Origin: Rehmannia glutinosa
Lineage: Eukaryota; Streptophyta; Magnoliopsida; Lamiales; Orobanchaceae
Direction of reading: 5' to 3'
DNA length: 64,000 nt
NCBI GenBank assembly: GCA_016081115.2
Contig: JABTTQ020003020.1
Span: forward strand, 62,001 to 126,000
The notes below the pieces were generated by a model that had not been told where the DNA came from, ran no database searches, and saw only the letters and a program-made list of their open reading frames with translations. The translations under genes and the position numbers were made by a program. Positions 1 to 10,720 of this stretch are shown here, piece after piece; position 1 is the stretch's first letter; each line of letters opens with the position of its first letter.

Positions 1-1345
1 TTATTGGGCGATTATGTATCAACAAGTAAAACTATCACAACTCAATATGTAATGTGATGATATGATTTTGAATGCGAATATGTAAAAGTTTGTGGTGAGG
101 GTAAATAGTTCTCGATAAATTTATTATAAAACTTGAGGGCCGATGGGCGATGATTACAAGCGTTTTCAATTAATCATTTTTCTAAATTTTCAGGTCATGA
201 AATATTATTAGCATCAAACGCAAACAAAAACCTCAGATATCGATATAATACGTACCAAAGTAATTCTTGATAAATCTCAAATTTTGAAATATTCAATATT
301 ATTCTTTTTATAGCTTTACAAACCCCTAACCGTGATTGCTGAAGGCATCAAGTTAAGAATTTTTTAATTAACAACCCCACTTAGCTTTCATTAAAGCAAA
401 TAATTCAAACTCACACGAAGTTTGTCAATATGATCCTTTATTCTATGCTTCCAATTCTTTGCATAAAAAAGGGCTAATTACAAAAAAGTAACCCTGAGCT
501 TTGTGGTGAACCCAAATGGAATTTGCTGACACAATTAAAAAATTAGCATGAAAGCCCAAAAATGTCCCTGCATTACTGTTCATAAATTTTCCACAATTTA
601 CCTAACATAAAAACGCTCACCCAAATCTTACAATCACTCCCCTCTAATTACGAAGAAGAAATAATTTTCACCCCAAATTTTCTCTAAACTACATAAAAGG
701 TCCAAAAACTCTAGGAGTAATTTTGTCCATCATGTACTTCTCTTTTGTCATCCATATTTTCTTCTTTTTTTTGGAAATTTCACCGGGGAATTATCGATTT
801 CACACAAACTTTATTAATATTACTATAGTCCCTCAAATCTCAAGGATATTTTTTTGTAATCTTGAAACTTAATAAAATTTGGACTTGGGATATTTTTGTA
901 ATAAACCCCTATAACCAATTAGCCCTCCGAGTTTGATATTCGTTTCCTCTCCAATCTTGTTTGGGACAGTCCAAAATCTTGCATGCAAAAAAAAGTAGAT
1001 AAATCTTTCTAGACCTTCGTGTAGGTTATATTTGTATGTACCATGAAAAATCATGGGTCAACGTGGGCTCATTTCTTTTTAGTTATGGCACATCATCCCA
1101 TACCTCTTCTCTAATTCTATTCTCACCTACAAAATCAAGACTTCTCCACACAAAAAAATAAATAAATTAGTTACCCTTAAATAAACCCAGAGTTTATGCA
1201 TATGCCTATAAGAAATCTTGATGCAAAAAGTCTCATGTTCTATATATAAATTAAACTTTGCACCGTGTTGAAATTCGAAGCCTTTGAGAGAGAGTCCAAA
1301 CGGTTGAACAAATCATTTAGAAACAGATAATTTTCATTTCTACTG
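1..1345 (+). promoter_or_regulatory. Upstream region of kinase gene with candidate TATA box
   Basis: No gene is visible here. A TATA-like string (ctatatataaa) lies at about 1240-1250, 700 bases upstream of the kinase start codon, which would fit if the 5'UTR is spliced (see 1346-1857). Around 470-560 there is a 'gggctaattacaaaaaa...ccctgag' motif that recurs near 2995, 3030, 4264 and 43010, so it is a dispersed repeat and not a regulatory site. The TATA assignment is inference from position and sequence only. Confidence 0.35.
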
Positions 1346-1857
1346 GTGAGTTGCAACAACAACAATGATTTTTTTTATTATGCATTAAATTCCCCACCCA
1401 TTTTGTTCGATTATTAGTTTGTATTTATGAAAAAGCCCACACACACCAACACACAGTTCTACATCTCTTTCATTTCTTGGTTCAACAAATTAATCTAAGC
1501 CCACTTGCAATTTTCATTCTTTTTCTTACTCTTTTCCAGCCTGGGTAATTTTGGTTCTTTTTTAAGCTTTATGTTTAAGTCTTTCAACCAATCCTTTTTT
1601 TTTTCTAAAAGATTTTTTGGTCAGATTCCTTGTGTGAGCTGTGCTGACATTTTTTCTTCATCAAAATTTCCCATTTGATTCGCTTTCCAATAGTTATTTT
1701 CTGGTTCTGGTCAGATTTCTTTATCATTTAATCAACTGGGTTCTCAATGATTTATGCTAAATTTCATTTTTTTACGGTTCTATTAATTTCTGGTTTCAGT
1801 ACTTGTGAATTTTTTTTTTCCAATTTTTTAATTTTATTTTATTTACTGTGATTTCAG
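1346..1857 (+). other. Probable 5'UTR intron of the kinase gene
   Basis: A strong donor (ctg|gtgag at 1346) and a pyrimidine-rich acceptor (tgatttcag, ending 1857) bracket a T-rich segment with no coding potential between the candidate TATA box and the start codon. Leader introns are common in plant kinase genes. This is inferred from splice-site strings; transcript reads would settle it. Confidence 0.4.
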
Positions 1858-1948
1858 CACATTTCTATGGCTGCCCTGGAGTTCAAAATCAAAGCTTGAA
1901 AGTTGAGGGTTCCTTTTCAATATAAAAGTGAGAATTAATAAAAAAAAG

Positions 1949-4897
1949 ATGAAGTGTTTCTCTTACTTCAAGGATAAAAATAGAAGCAGAGTACAAAAAT
2001 CAGCTCCAATTCTGAACAACCTGAGCCAATCTGATATATCTGAAGCTGAAAGGGTTACAAAATCTTCTTGTTCAGCTACTTCACCTCGCAGTATACCTGA
2101 ATTATATGAGGAAAAAGCTCAGAATTTAAGAGTTTTTACATTCTCTGAGCTAAAACAGGCAACTAATAATTTTAGCAGATTACTTAAGATTGGTGAAGGT
2201 GGTTTTGGATGTGTTTACAAAGGAACAATAAAGCCTGTTGGAGAAAAAGGTGACCCTTTTGTAGTTGCTGTCAAGAAACTCAATAGGGATGGCTATCAGG
2301 TTTGTGTTTTAGTGTGTGTGTGTGTGTTTTAATTTTACTTTTTGTTCTGCTATTTTCTTGGAGTCAATTGCCTTGTATGGATGTATTTCCAGTTTCTAGT
2401 TTTCTGAAATGAATTTTCAAAAGTGATTGGTTTTCGTGTGAAAACCTAAAATATGTTTGGTTTGTGTTGGTTCGTTTAGTTATGAAAATTGATTGTTTGA
2501 TATGCTTGCTTTACTTTGGATTGGAAAACTTTCATGTTTTATTTTTGTTTCTTTTTTTGGCTTTTGCTAGTGGACTATGACCTTTTTTTGTTAGTAATGT
2601 TTTTGTGCCTTACTTGAGTTTTCTTGATTTAGTTTGGTCCAAATTAGTTGTCATTTTCTGTTGTATGTCTTCTTGTTTTATATGTAAATTTATGTCAAGT
2701 ATGAAATGATGATAAGATTTAGTTCATTCTCAGATGAGTTTAAGGTCCTCATTTGAAATTCTTCTATGAGATTGACATTTCTGGTAAAAAGGACCTCTAT
2801 TTGCAATTTGACCCCCACTAGTTTGGTGGATAATCACTTGTTAGGAAAAAAATATCCTAAAGCATTTGATATGTCAAACTACCAAAATTTTATTTTATAC
2901 ATCAATGCCCTTACATTTTCAGGGCTCCAACACGACACTCTGTGAAGAACAAAATATCCTGTAAACAACTTTGCTAAATTATTTTAGGGATAATTACAAC
3001 AAATAAAAAAAACCCTGAGGTTGGGGCTAATTACAAACAAACCAGAGGTTTTTGAAAATTAAAAAAAAAAAAAAAAAACCTGAAAGCATGTCCATTGCTT
3101 CGTAATATTCGAATATGTAGTCGGAATCATGTTAATTTGATCACTCTCAGGGCCACAAACAATGGGTAGCAGAAGTACAATTTCTAGGCATTGTCGAACA
3201 TCCGAATCTCGTCAAACTTATCGGATACTGTGCCGTGGACGGAGAAAGAGGCATCCAGAGGCTACTTGTGTACGAGTACATGCCGAACAAAAGTTTGGAA
3301 GATCATCTTTTCAACAAGGCTTATCCAGCTCTGTCCTGGGATTGTAGATTGCAGATTGTGCTTGGGGCAGCTCAGGGATTAGCTTATCTCCATGAAGAAA
3401 TACAAGTCCAGGTTTTTAAATCCACGGCATTGTACAAATCTTTTTATTTTTTTTAATCTTTCTGCTTAATGTATTATATTTCTGAAGGCCCTGTTCATGA
3501 CAAATTGCTACTAAACATAAGAGCTTATGAAGTGTTTAGATAAAATAAGATCGTGGAGTTTTAAGATGTTAGGAACTTACAAATAATAGTTTTGTAATTA
3601 AAATGGTCAAAAATCAAATAAATTTGTTAAAATAAGATTTTTTAAGAAAAAAATGTTGGGCTCTAATTTACTTTTTCTTAAAAAAAAAAAGCTTATAAGC
3701 TCCTAACAATTTTTTGTAGGATCTTATAAGCTGCTTCAAAATAAATTTACCAAATACAGAGCTTATAAGCTCTGATAAGTTGTATTGAAGAGCTTATAAC
3801 CTCTGACAAACACATTCTAAGTCCTTGTGAGATGTTGATTGCTTTCATAGGACTTAGTTTTCCATTGCACTTGGTTGTCAATTTACTTCATTTATCGATG
3901 CTACTCTTAACCGTTGCTTGTAAGATTTCATGGCAGAGCTGCAAAATGCTATTTGTACTTGATCTTGAAATGATAAAAGGTTTTGTATGACTCTTGGTTA
4001 ATTCCTTGATCCTATGGAGAGACCTAGTTTGAAAAATATGATGAGTGGCTCTTGATGCTTACTTTTGTTTACTCCAATGGTTAGGTTATATACCGAGATT
4101 TCAAGTCGTCAAATGTGTTGTTGGACGACAACTTCAAGCCAAAGCTTTCAGACTTTGGGCTCGCCCGAGAGGGTCCTACAGCTGGTCATACTCACGTTTC
4201 AACTGCGGTATGTCCACTTTGGTAAAAATGGCACGATCATGTTGTGTAACATTGTCAAAGAAAGGGTTAATTGCAAAAAAAAACACCTTTGAGGGTCAGT
4301 CTAATATTCTGTGGTATAGTTCTCACTTGGTTGCCTACATTTTGCGTGTAGGTTGTCGGAACATACGGATATGCCGCCCCAGATTACATAGAAACAGGAC
4401 ATCTTACGTCCAAGAGCGACGTTTGGAGTTTTGGCGTCGTCTTGTACGAAATCTTGACAGGCAGACGATCGCTTGAAAGGGATCGGCCCAGACCAGAGCA
4501 GAAACTATTAGAATGGGTGAAACAATATCCAGCCGATAGTCGAAAATTTGGCATGATAATGGACCCGAGACTCGAAAACCAGTACTCACTCAGCGCAGCT
4601 CGTAAAATTGCAAAACTAGCCGATACTTGTTTGGTTAAAAGCGCTAAGGACCGACCGAAGATGAGCAAAGTGGTCGAAACATTAAAGGAAATCGTTCGGG
4701 TTTCAGGCATCGAAAGCCCTCCGACAAAATACGCGGAAAATGCAGAAGACGAAGGAAAAGAGGAAAAGCCCACGAAGCAACTGGGGGCCTCGGAATCGGC
4801 CAAAAGGCGTATGGCGCATTTGGCTAAGATAAGCGAACACGTCGGTGGAATAAGTCGAAGAGGGTTTCTAATCATGCAGAGGGCCAAAGTGACATGA
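1949..4897 (+). CDS. Receptor-like cytoplasmic kinase, RLCK-VII (PBL/PCRK-like), four exons
   Basis: Serine/threonine kinase of the RLCK-VII (PBS1-like) family. Family members sit at the plasma membrane and relay signals from immune and growth receptors. Exons 1949-2299, 3151-3411, 4085-4207 and 4352-4897 have GT-AG borders, all phase 0, and give 426 residues. The first in-frame ATG (MKCF) was chosen, as in PCRK/PBL19-type proteins. Visible motifs: glycine loop GEGGFGCVYKG, VAVKKL with the ATP-binding lysine, RLLVYEYMPN, catalytic YRDFKSSN, DFGLA, then AAPDYIETG and SDVWSFGVVLYE. The C-terminus is charged and lysine-rich. The subdomain VIII motif reads APD rather than APE. PEQKLLEWVKQYP and the APDYIETG segment resemble the PBL37-40/PCRK branch; that placement is from memory of the family. 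There is no extracellular or membrane domain. No frameshift or stop is seen, so it looks functional. Confidence 0.93.
2300..3150 (+). repeat. Kinase intron 1 with GT microsatellite and A-rich repeats
   Basis: Intron between exons 1 and 2. It begins with a short (TG)n run at about 2312-2328, and near 2990-3080 holds two copies of the dispersed 'ggataattacaa / ggctaattacaa ... ccctgag' motif beside an 18-base A run. Nothing coding is seen. Confidence 0.6.
3487..3822 (+). repeat. Degenerate MITE-like insert in kinase intron 2
   Basis: Roughly 330 bases rich in 'gagcttataagctc' palindromes, ending in 'gacaaacacattc'. The same internal motifs fill the Tourist MITE at 25849-26243, which has clean ends and a TTA duplication. 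The ends here are too eroded to show a target-site duplication. Read as an old copy of that family inside an intron of a live gene. Confidence 0.5.
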
Positions 4898-5190
4898 TGT
4901 TTGAACAAGAAGTTGATTTTTACTCAATAGGACTAAATTATAATAGAGAATTATGGTTCCTTTTTGGGTTGTCAAAGTAGGAACACAATTTGCACTGGTT
5001 TGTTGGTGTAAGGATCCGGTTTCGGTCGGGTTATTGAGTTGTTTGATCGGTTTAGATGATGATATTCTGTGTGTAAATTTTGTAAAATGTCATAAGAGTT
5101 GGTGAACTTTGGCTGTGGGAATATATTCTCAGTGTTTTTGTAATTGAGAAGAAATTAAACTAGAAAATAATTCCATTATGGAGTGTATAT
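4898..5190 (+). other. Kinase 3' untranslated and downstream sequence
   Basis: AT-rich sequence after the TGA stop. Near 5140-5175 the string 'aattgagaagaaattaaactagaaaataatt' region contains AATAA-like signals that could direct polyadenylation. No gene is seen. Confidence 0.3.
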
Positions 5191-5199
5191 ATAAGTAGT

Positions 5200-5600
5200 G
5201 TTTGATTGGTTTAGGATGTGGTTGGTTGTAAAAGAATTTTGCAATTTTTCGATCAATTTTTTGGCCGAAACATGCGTTTGCTTGGGAATCTTTTTAAAAA
5301 CAAAAATACATTATTCACTCATTCTTTGTAATTATCAATCACATCCAATTATGATTTTACCAATACATCACATCAATTATTATCATTATAAATAATATCA
5401 CAAATATAATATTTCCTTTCTAATTTTTTTTCAATCACCAATCACATTCAATCACAATTTTATTAAAATAATCATTACATCATCTATCACCATCGCATTT
5501 CATTTGATATTCGATCACACTTTCAAAATTTACTCATTTTTTTAAACAAAATTTTCACATTGTTCTCTTCAAAATTGAAAAGAAGCTGAATAAAAGGTCA
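5200..5600. repeat. Degenerate Tourist-like MITE copy
   Basis: Reverse-complementing this stretch gives the same order of motifs as the clean Tourist MITE at 25023-25433: aatgtgaaaa...aaaaatgag, then a run of 'tgtgattg / gatgatg' repeats, then 'ttgattgg / gcttgctt' at the end. Ends are eroded and no TAA duplication could be fixed. The small open frames in it are not genes. Confidence 0.5.
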
Positions 5601-5849
5601 ACCAATCAGAGGCTTGTTAGAAGATTGGAATAAATGTGAAGGAAATTATGAAACTTTTGGCACAATTTTTGTTTGCATTTTATTTGTCTAATAGCAAAGA
5701 TAGAAGTGAAATCGTGTTCTACCTTGTGTGAACATCGAAATCGAATATTTATTTGTCCAAATTGATGTTTGGATGAATGAAAAATTAAGGCTTAAAGTTG
5801 AATATTTGAGTTATTGAAAGCGAAAAACGGAATGAGTTTCTTTTATAAA

Positions 5850-6708
5850 GTAGGTTTGTCCCACATGGGAGAAAAAAGAAAATGTTGGCTAGTATATTTA
5901 CAAACTTCTTATAGTTAAGGAGTGTGATTGTGTTGCATAAAGGCTCTCTCCACGTACACCCACCGTTAGAAAATTGATCTTGAATATTTGGTGATGACCA
6001 ATTTTTTAGTGACTAATTATTTAATTAAAATAATACTCTACGTTAGTGGTTAGTGGGTATTCGGAATGTGAAAAGCCAATCATCCCACATAGAGAATTGC
6101 TATATGGTGGGATGGGCTACATGCGCGCGCGCCCACCAGGCCCGACGCCATGGTCGTGGTCGTTGCCCGTTCCCCTACTGGGCCTTATTTTTTGCACAAA
6201 ATACATTTGTTTTTGTCGAAAAAACAAACAATGGATTGTAATAGTTAATGAAAAAGCTTGAAATGCACACACTAATTTCATTAGTTAGTGGTCTAGCCAC
6301 TACCTCGAGGTGATGTTTGGCCACTAATGGAGGTTATGGTCCACCGCAAGGAGTTACTCCCTTCTAAAGAGTTAATTCCTCACCCGATTGGGAGTCATAT
6401 AAATAGAAATGCATTGTAGTTGTTCGGTTTTCAAAGACACAAGCATTTTCCTCTCATATCTCTTCATACATAGTCTACTCGGTTTTACGACCCGATTCAC
6501 CGGAGCCTTGAAATTTACAGTTCTGCTACTTCAAGGACATTGTTGTTGTATCTTTAGGGATAACACGTCTCATCCGTCAGCACTACACCGGACGTGTTTA
6601 TCTTGCAGATAGTCTAACTCGCCTCATCAAATCTGTAATTTCAGTTTCAATCTCTTTGTAATAGATAGCTATTTTTCTGTACTGTACTCCATTTCTTACA
6701 CAAATATA
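5850..6708 (+). repeat. Copia LTR remnant (probable solo or truncated LTR)
   Basis: The segment has the look of a copia LTR: 'gtttgtcccacatggg' at the start, a GC-rich middle (6120-6185, with gcgcgcgcgc), a TATA-like 'catataaatag' near 6398, and a T-rich transcript end. It directly abuts a second LTR in the opposite orientation. No matching second LTR, PBS or coding region was found, so family and exact ends are uncertain. Confidence 0.45.
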
Positions 6709-7386
6709 TGTTGGGAAAAACGATCCCCATTCATTCCTAGGGACAAGCAAAAAATAACTGAGAAATAAAATAACAACAAACCACAACACAAGATTTACGT
6801 GGAAACTCCAAAACCGGAGAAAAACCACGACCCGCAGAGCAATTCTACTGTATGAAAAATTTATACAATCACACAGAAATTCTCTCTCCCGACTCCCGAC
6901 TCCAATACTCACACACTATTACAAATCTTTGACTAACTCACACCTTTCTCCTAATTCTACAAAAGAATACAAGAAAGGAATTTAGAAGAATCAAAATACA
7001 AATATTATAGTGTATTTGATTGGTGCACTTGAAATCAAAACACATTGGCTCCTTAAATAGCCTTAAGGTTCCCATCACTTTTGTTTCCCAACCTATGTGG
7101 GACAAAAGCCCCTTCTTCTATTTTGACACCAAAAACCAACAAACTCCACCTTGGCAAAATAAAAGAAGCTTCATGATTCTCAACCCGAGAACCATCATTC
7201 TCAAACCAGAGAATCCTACTCTACCATATGAGTAGACCACTTAGAATAAACCATTCTAAGAATTTCAATCGGCACATGTCGAAAAAACCCCGCTGAAATT
7301 TATGGTGCAACTTCTAGCTCTTGGCTCTCCTAGAAGTCCTTCAGCCATCGACATAACATCCACCACACACCCTGCATCCATGCCAA
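6709..7386 (-). mobile_element. 3' end of a reverse-strand copia element: LTR, polypurine tract and tail
   Basis: On the minus strand, 6709-7141 is a 433-base LTR beginning TGTTGG and ending CCAACA, with a 'ctatttaagg' TATA-like box and the characteristic 'tttctccggttttgg' string before the end. The bases next to it (7142-7160) read on the minus strand as 'ccaaggtggagtt', a polypurine tract, so this is the 3' LTR. 7161-7386 is the short noncoding tail of the same element. It is then cut off by a plus-strand copia fragment; the 5' part of the element is missing. Confidence 0.75.
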
Positions 7387-7390
7387 GTCA

Positions 7391-10330
7391 ATGCCTGTGC
7401 CTGATCTTCGGCTGAATCTACTTTCAGGGATTGCCCTGGACAAACAGGGCTATGATAATCATTTCACCAAAGGCACGTGGAAGTTGTCAAGAGGCACTAT
7501 GGTAGTTGCTCGAGGACACATTTGTGGCACGTTGTACAAGACTCATGTGAAAATATGTACAGATAGCCTCAACATTGCTGAGAAAGAGGCTTCTCAAAAT
7601 TTGTGGCACCAGAGACTCGGTCACATGAGTGAGAAAGGGTTGTCTACCCTGATAAAGAAGGAGCTTATCAATGTTGACAAGGCCGACCGATCCTTGCAAT
7701 CATTGTCTATTTGGTAAGCAACAAAGAGTCTCGTTTAGTTCCTCTTTAACGAGAAGATCGAGTTGCTCGATTTGGTGCACTCGATGTTTGCGGTCCCCCC
7801 GGAGGTTGAATCATTAGCGGTAACAAATACTTTCGACATTTATTGACGATGCTTCTCGAAAGTTGTGGGTGTATTTCCGAAGACAAAAGATCGTGTGTTT
7901 GAATATTTCAAATTGTTTCATGTCATGGTAGAACGTGAAACAGAAACAAGTCGGAAGTGTCTTCGATCGGATAATGGAGGCGAATACACTTATAAAGCGT
8001 TCGATGCCTATTGCAAAACATATGGCATTCGACATGAGAAGAAAACGATCCCACGCACCCCTCAACATAACGGTGTCATTTGAAAGAATGAACCGGACAA
8101 TCATGGAACGTGTTCGGAGCATGCTCGTGATGGCTAATTCGCCAAAGCCATTCTGGGAGAAGCAATCGAGTTGCTTGCTACCGATCACAGATCACCATCG
8201 CACCATCAATTTTGAAGTTCCAGGAGAAACTATGGTGCGGGAAGGATCCGTCATACTCTCACTTGAGAGTATTTGGATGTTTAGCATATGCACATGTATC
8301 CAAAGAGCTCGCATAAGCTTGATGATGAGGACCACTCCATGCATTTTCATTGGCTATGGAGATGAAGAGTTTGGATACGAGGTTATGGGATCCACAGAGA
8401 GGAGAAGAAGGTGATCAAGTAGGGACGTAGTGTTCCATGAAAGTAAGACAATGGAAGACATTGAAAAGCCCACAATGTCTCGGAAGTCAAATATTGGTGC
8501 TCAAATCTCGATGCAAAGACGACGAACCGTTCGTGAGAGACGATGACGTAGTGCGGAAGATATACCAGGAAGCGAGAATATGAAGAGGTAGAAGAAGGTG
8601 TTGAGCAGGGGAGCCACAACCCGCTTCTACCAAATGTTCTTATACCATCGTAAAGCCAGGATGGTGGTGGATCTCCTCAGCATTGTTCCGGAAGTTCGTA
8701 GGTGCGAACGAGGGACGGATTCCATCTAGAAGATATTCGAATCCGATTACCTTCGCATCAAGATGGAGAACCAGAGAGTTTCAAGAAGTAGTATCTCATA
8801 AGGACAAAGAAAAATGGCCGCAAGCAATGCAAGATGAAATGGAATCTCTGGAAGAATTACACTTATGAGATCGTAGAACTTCCGAAAGGGAAGAAGGCAT
8901 GCACTAAGAAACAAATGGGTGTTCAAGTCAAGAAAGATGGTAGCGGAAAATTGGTGAAACACAAAGCTCGCTTGGTAGTCGAGGATTCCAATGAGAAAAA
9001 GGAATCGACTTTGATGAGATTTTTTCACCAAGAGTCAAGATGACATCGATTAGAGTTGTTCTTGGTTTAGTAGCAAGTATGAACTTGGAGCTTGAACAAA
9101 TGGATGTGAAGACATCATTTCTTCACGGAGATCTCAATGAAGAGATCTACATGGAGCAGACAGAAGGTTTTGAGATTTGGTGATAATCTCGTTTGCAAGC
9201 TCAAGAAAGCTTGTATGGTCCAAGCAGGCACCAAGGCAGTGGTACACAAAATTTGACTTCGTGTATGGTGAGTCAATGCTACAAGAAGACTAATGCGATG
9301 AATGTGTTTACATTCAAAAGTTTGCAGATGGAAATTTCGTTGTTCTTTTACTATACGTGAGCGATATTTTGATCGTGGGAAAAGATACAACGAAGATTAG
9401 TCACCAAGAAAGAACTTTCAAGTCTTTTGACATGAAAGACTTAGACCGGCTCAACAGATTTTGGGAATGCAGATAGTTCGAGACATGAAAAGAACCGAGG
9501 TTATGGCTATCTCATGAGAAGTATATTGAACGAGTGCTCGAGAGGTTCAATATGAACAACGCCAAACCAACAAAGATTCCATCGGCTAACCATTTCAAGT
9601 TGAGCAAGAGTGCATGTCCTCATCCAAGGAAGAGATCGGGAAATGTCATCGGTGCCATATTCTTGGCCAGATTGGAAGTCGATGTATGCAATGGTGTGTA
9701 CAAGACGAGATATTGCTCACGCAGTGATGGGACACCGAGTCGTTTTCTCTCTAACCCCGAGGAAAGGAACATTGGGAGGCGTGAAATGGATTCTCGTGTA
9801 CTTGAAGGGTACGTCGAAAATATGTCTTTGTTACAGGGGAGCCGATCCGTCTTGGAGGGCTATACTGATGCGAGATATGGCAGAGATCTTGACAAGAGAA
9901 AATCAACTTGAGGATTTCTCTACACTTTCACTGGGGAGGCTGTTTCATGGCGGTCAAGCCAAGATCAGAAGTGTGTTGCTTTATCCACAATGCAAAGCGA
10001 GTATATTCTTTTTGAAGCCGGTAAAGAAATGTTGTGGCTAAAGCGTTATCTCCAAGAACTTGGAATTAAGCAAAAAGATTACAAGGTACATTGTGACCGA
10101 TCGAGTGCTCGGACTTGAGCAAGAACTCCATGTACCATTCCCGTACAAAACATATTGATTCGATATCATGGATACGCGAGACAATAGAACGACAACAATT
10201 GAAACTCGTTAAAATCCACACAAAGGAGAATCCATCGACATGTTGACGAAGGTGGTTACACGAGAGAAAAGCTTGAGTTATGCGAGAGACATAACGGGGA
10301 TGTCGATTAGGATATGGGCCGGAGGGGGAG
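7391..10330 (+). pseudogene. Decayed copia pol (Tnt1/Tork-like): GAG-pre-integrase, integrase, RT, RNase H
   Basis: Polyprotein of a Ty1/copia retrotransposon, now unreadable in one frame. In order: VPDLRLNLLSGIALD with LWHQRLGHMSEKGL (GAG-pre-integrase, 7391-7717); integrase with RSDNGGEYT and TPQHNGV (about 7865-8085), shifting frame into MNRTIMERVRSML; CIFIGYGDEEFGY (near 8340); RT pieces near 8910 and 9100 (QMDVKTSFLHGDLNEEIYM); and the RT active-site box near 9350 reading YVSDIL instead of YVDD. RNase H traces follow. Many stops and frameshifts. Motifs place it close to tobacco Tnt1. The gag, protease and 5' LTR are absent, so it is 5'-truncated. Confidence 0.85.
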
Positions 10331-10332
10331 AA
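10318..10332 (+). other. Polypurine tract of the Tnt1-like element
   Basis: The string 'cggagggggagaa' immediately precedes the TG that opens the 3' LTR. This is the usual copia primer site for plus-strand synthesis and fixes element orientation. Confidence 0.75.
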
Positions 10333-10333
10333 T

Positions 10334-10720
10334 TGAAGAATTCAATTTAGGTTTTCCAAACCACATCCTCCATCTAGAAGTCATCCATCTTTGAAAAGTT
10401 GGTGATCAAGTTTGACAAGGAAAGTGTGAAGCTTCCCAACAAGCCCACCATTGTTGAAGCTTCAACCACCTACCCCTCCCACATCCATCTATAAATAGGT
10501 GCTTTTTTCTTGATTGTAATCATCCTTGTGAGTGAATATCACGAGAGAGTAGAGAGATCCCTTGAGAGTGATCAAAAACAATCCTTGAGAGATTGAGTGA
10601 GTTTTGAGAGTTTTTGTGAGTTTGTAAATCTCCGTAAATCTATTCTGTGTGAAATAGAATTGGTATTTTTCTCTCAAAATTCATCCATTTAGTTACATAA
10701 TGATCCTGTGATACCTAACA
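10334..10720 (+). repeat. 3' LTR of the Tnt1-like copia element
   Basis: Begins TGAAGAATTC right after the polypurine tract and ends in 'cctaaca'. It contains a TATA box (ctataaatagg, about 10490) followed by the purine-rich 'gagagagtagagag' transcript leader. No matching 5' LTR occurs in the window, so the element cannot be dated from its LTRs. Confidence 0.7.

Noticed and set aside
6046..6912. Small ORFs in the LTR region
   Set aside because: They fall in LTR sequence and have no match to any family I know.
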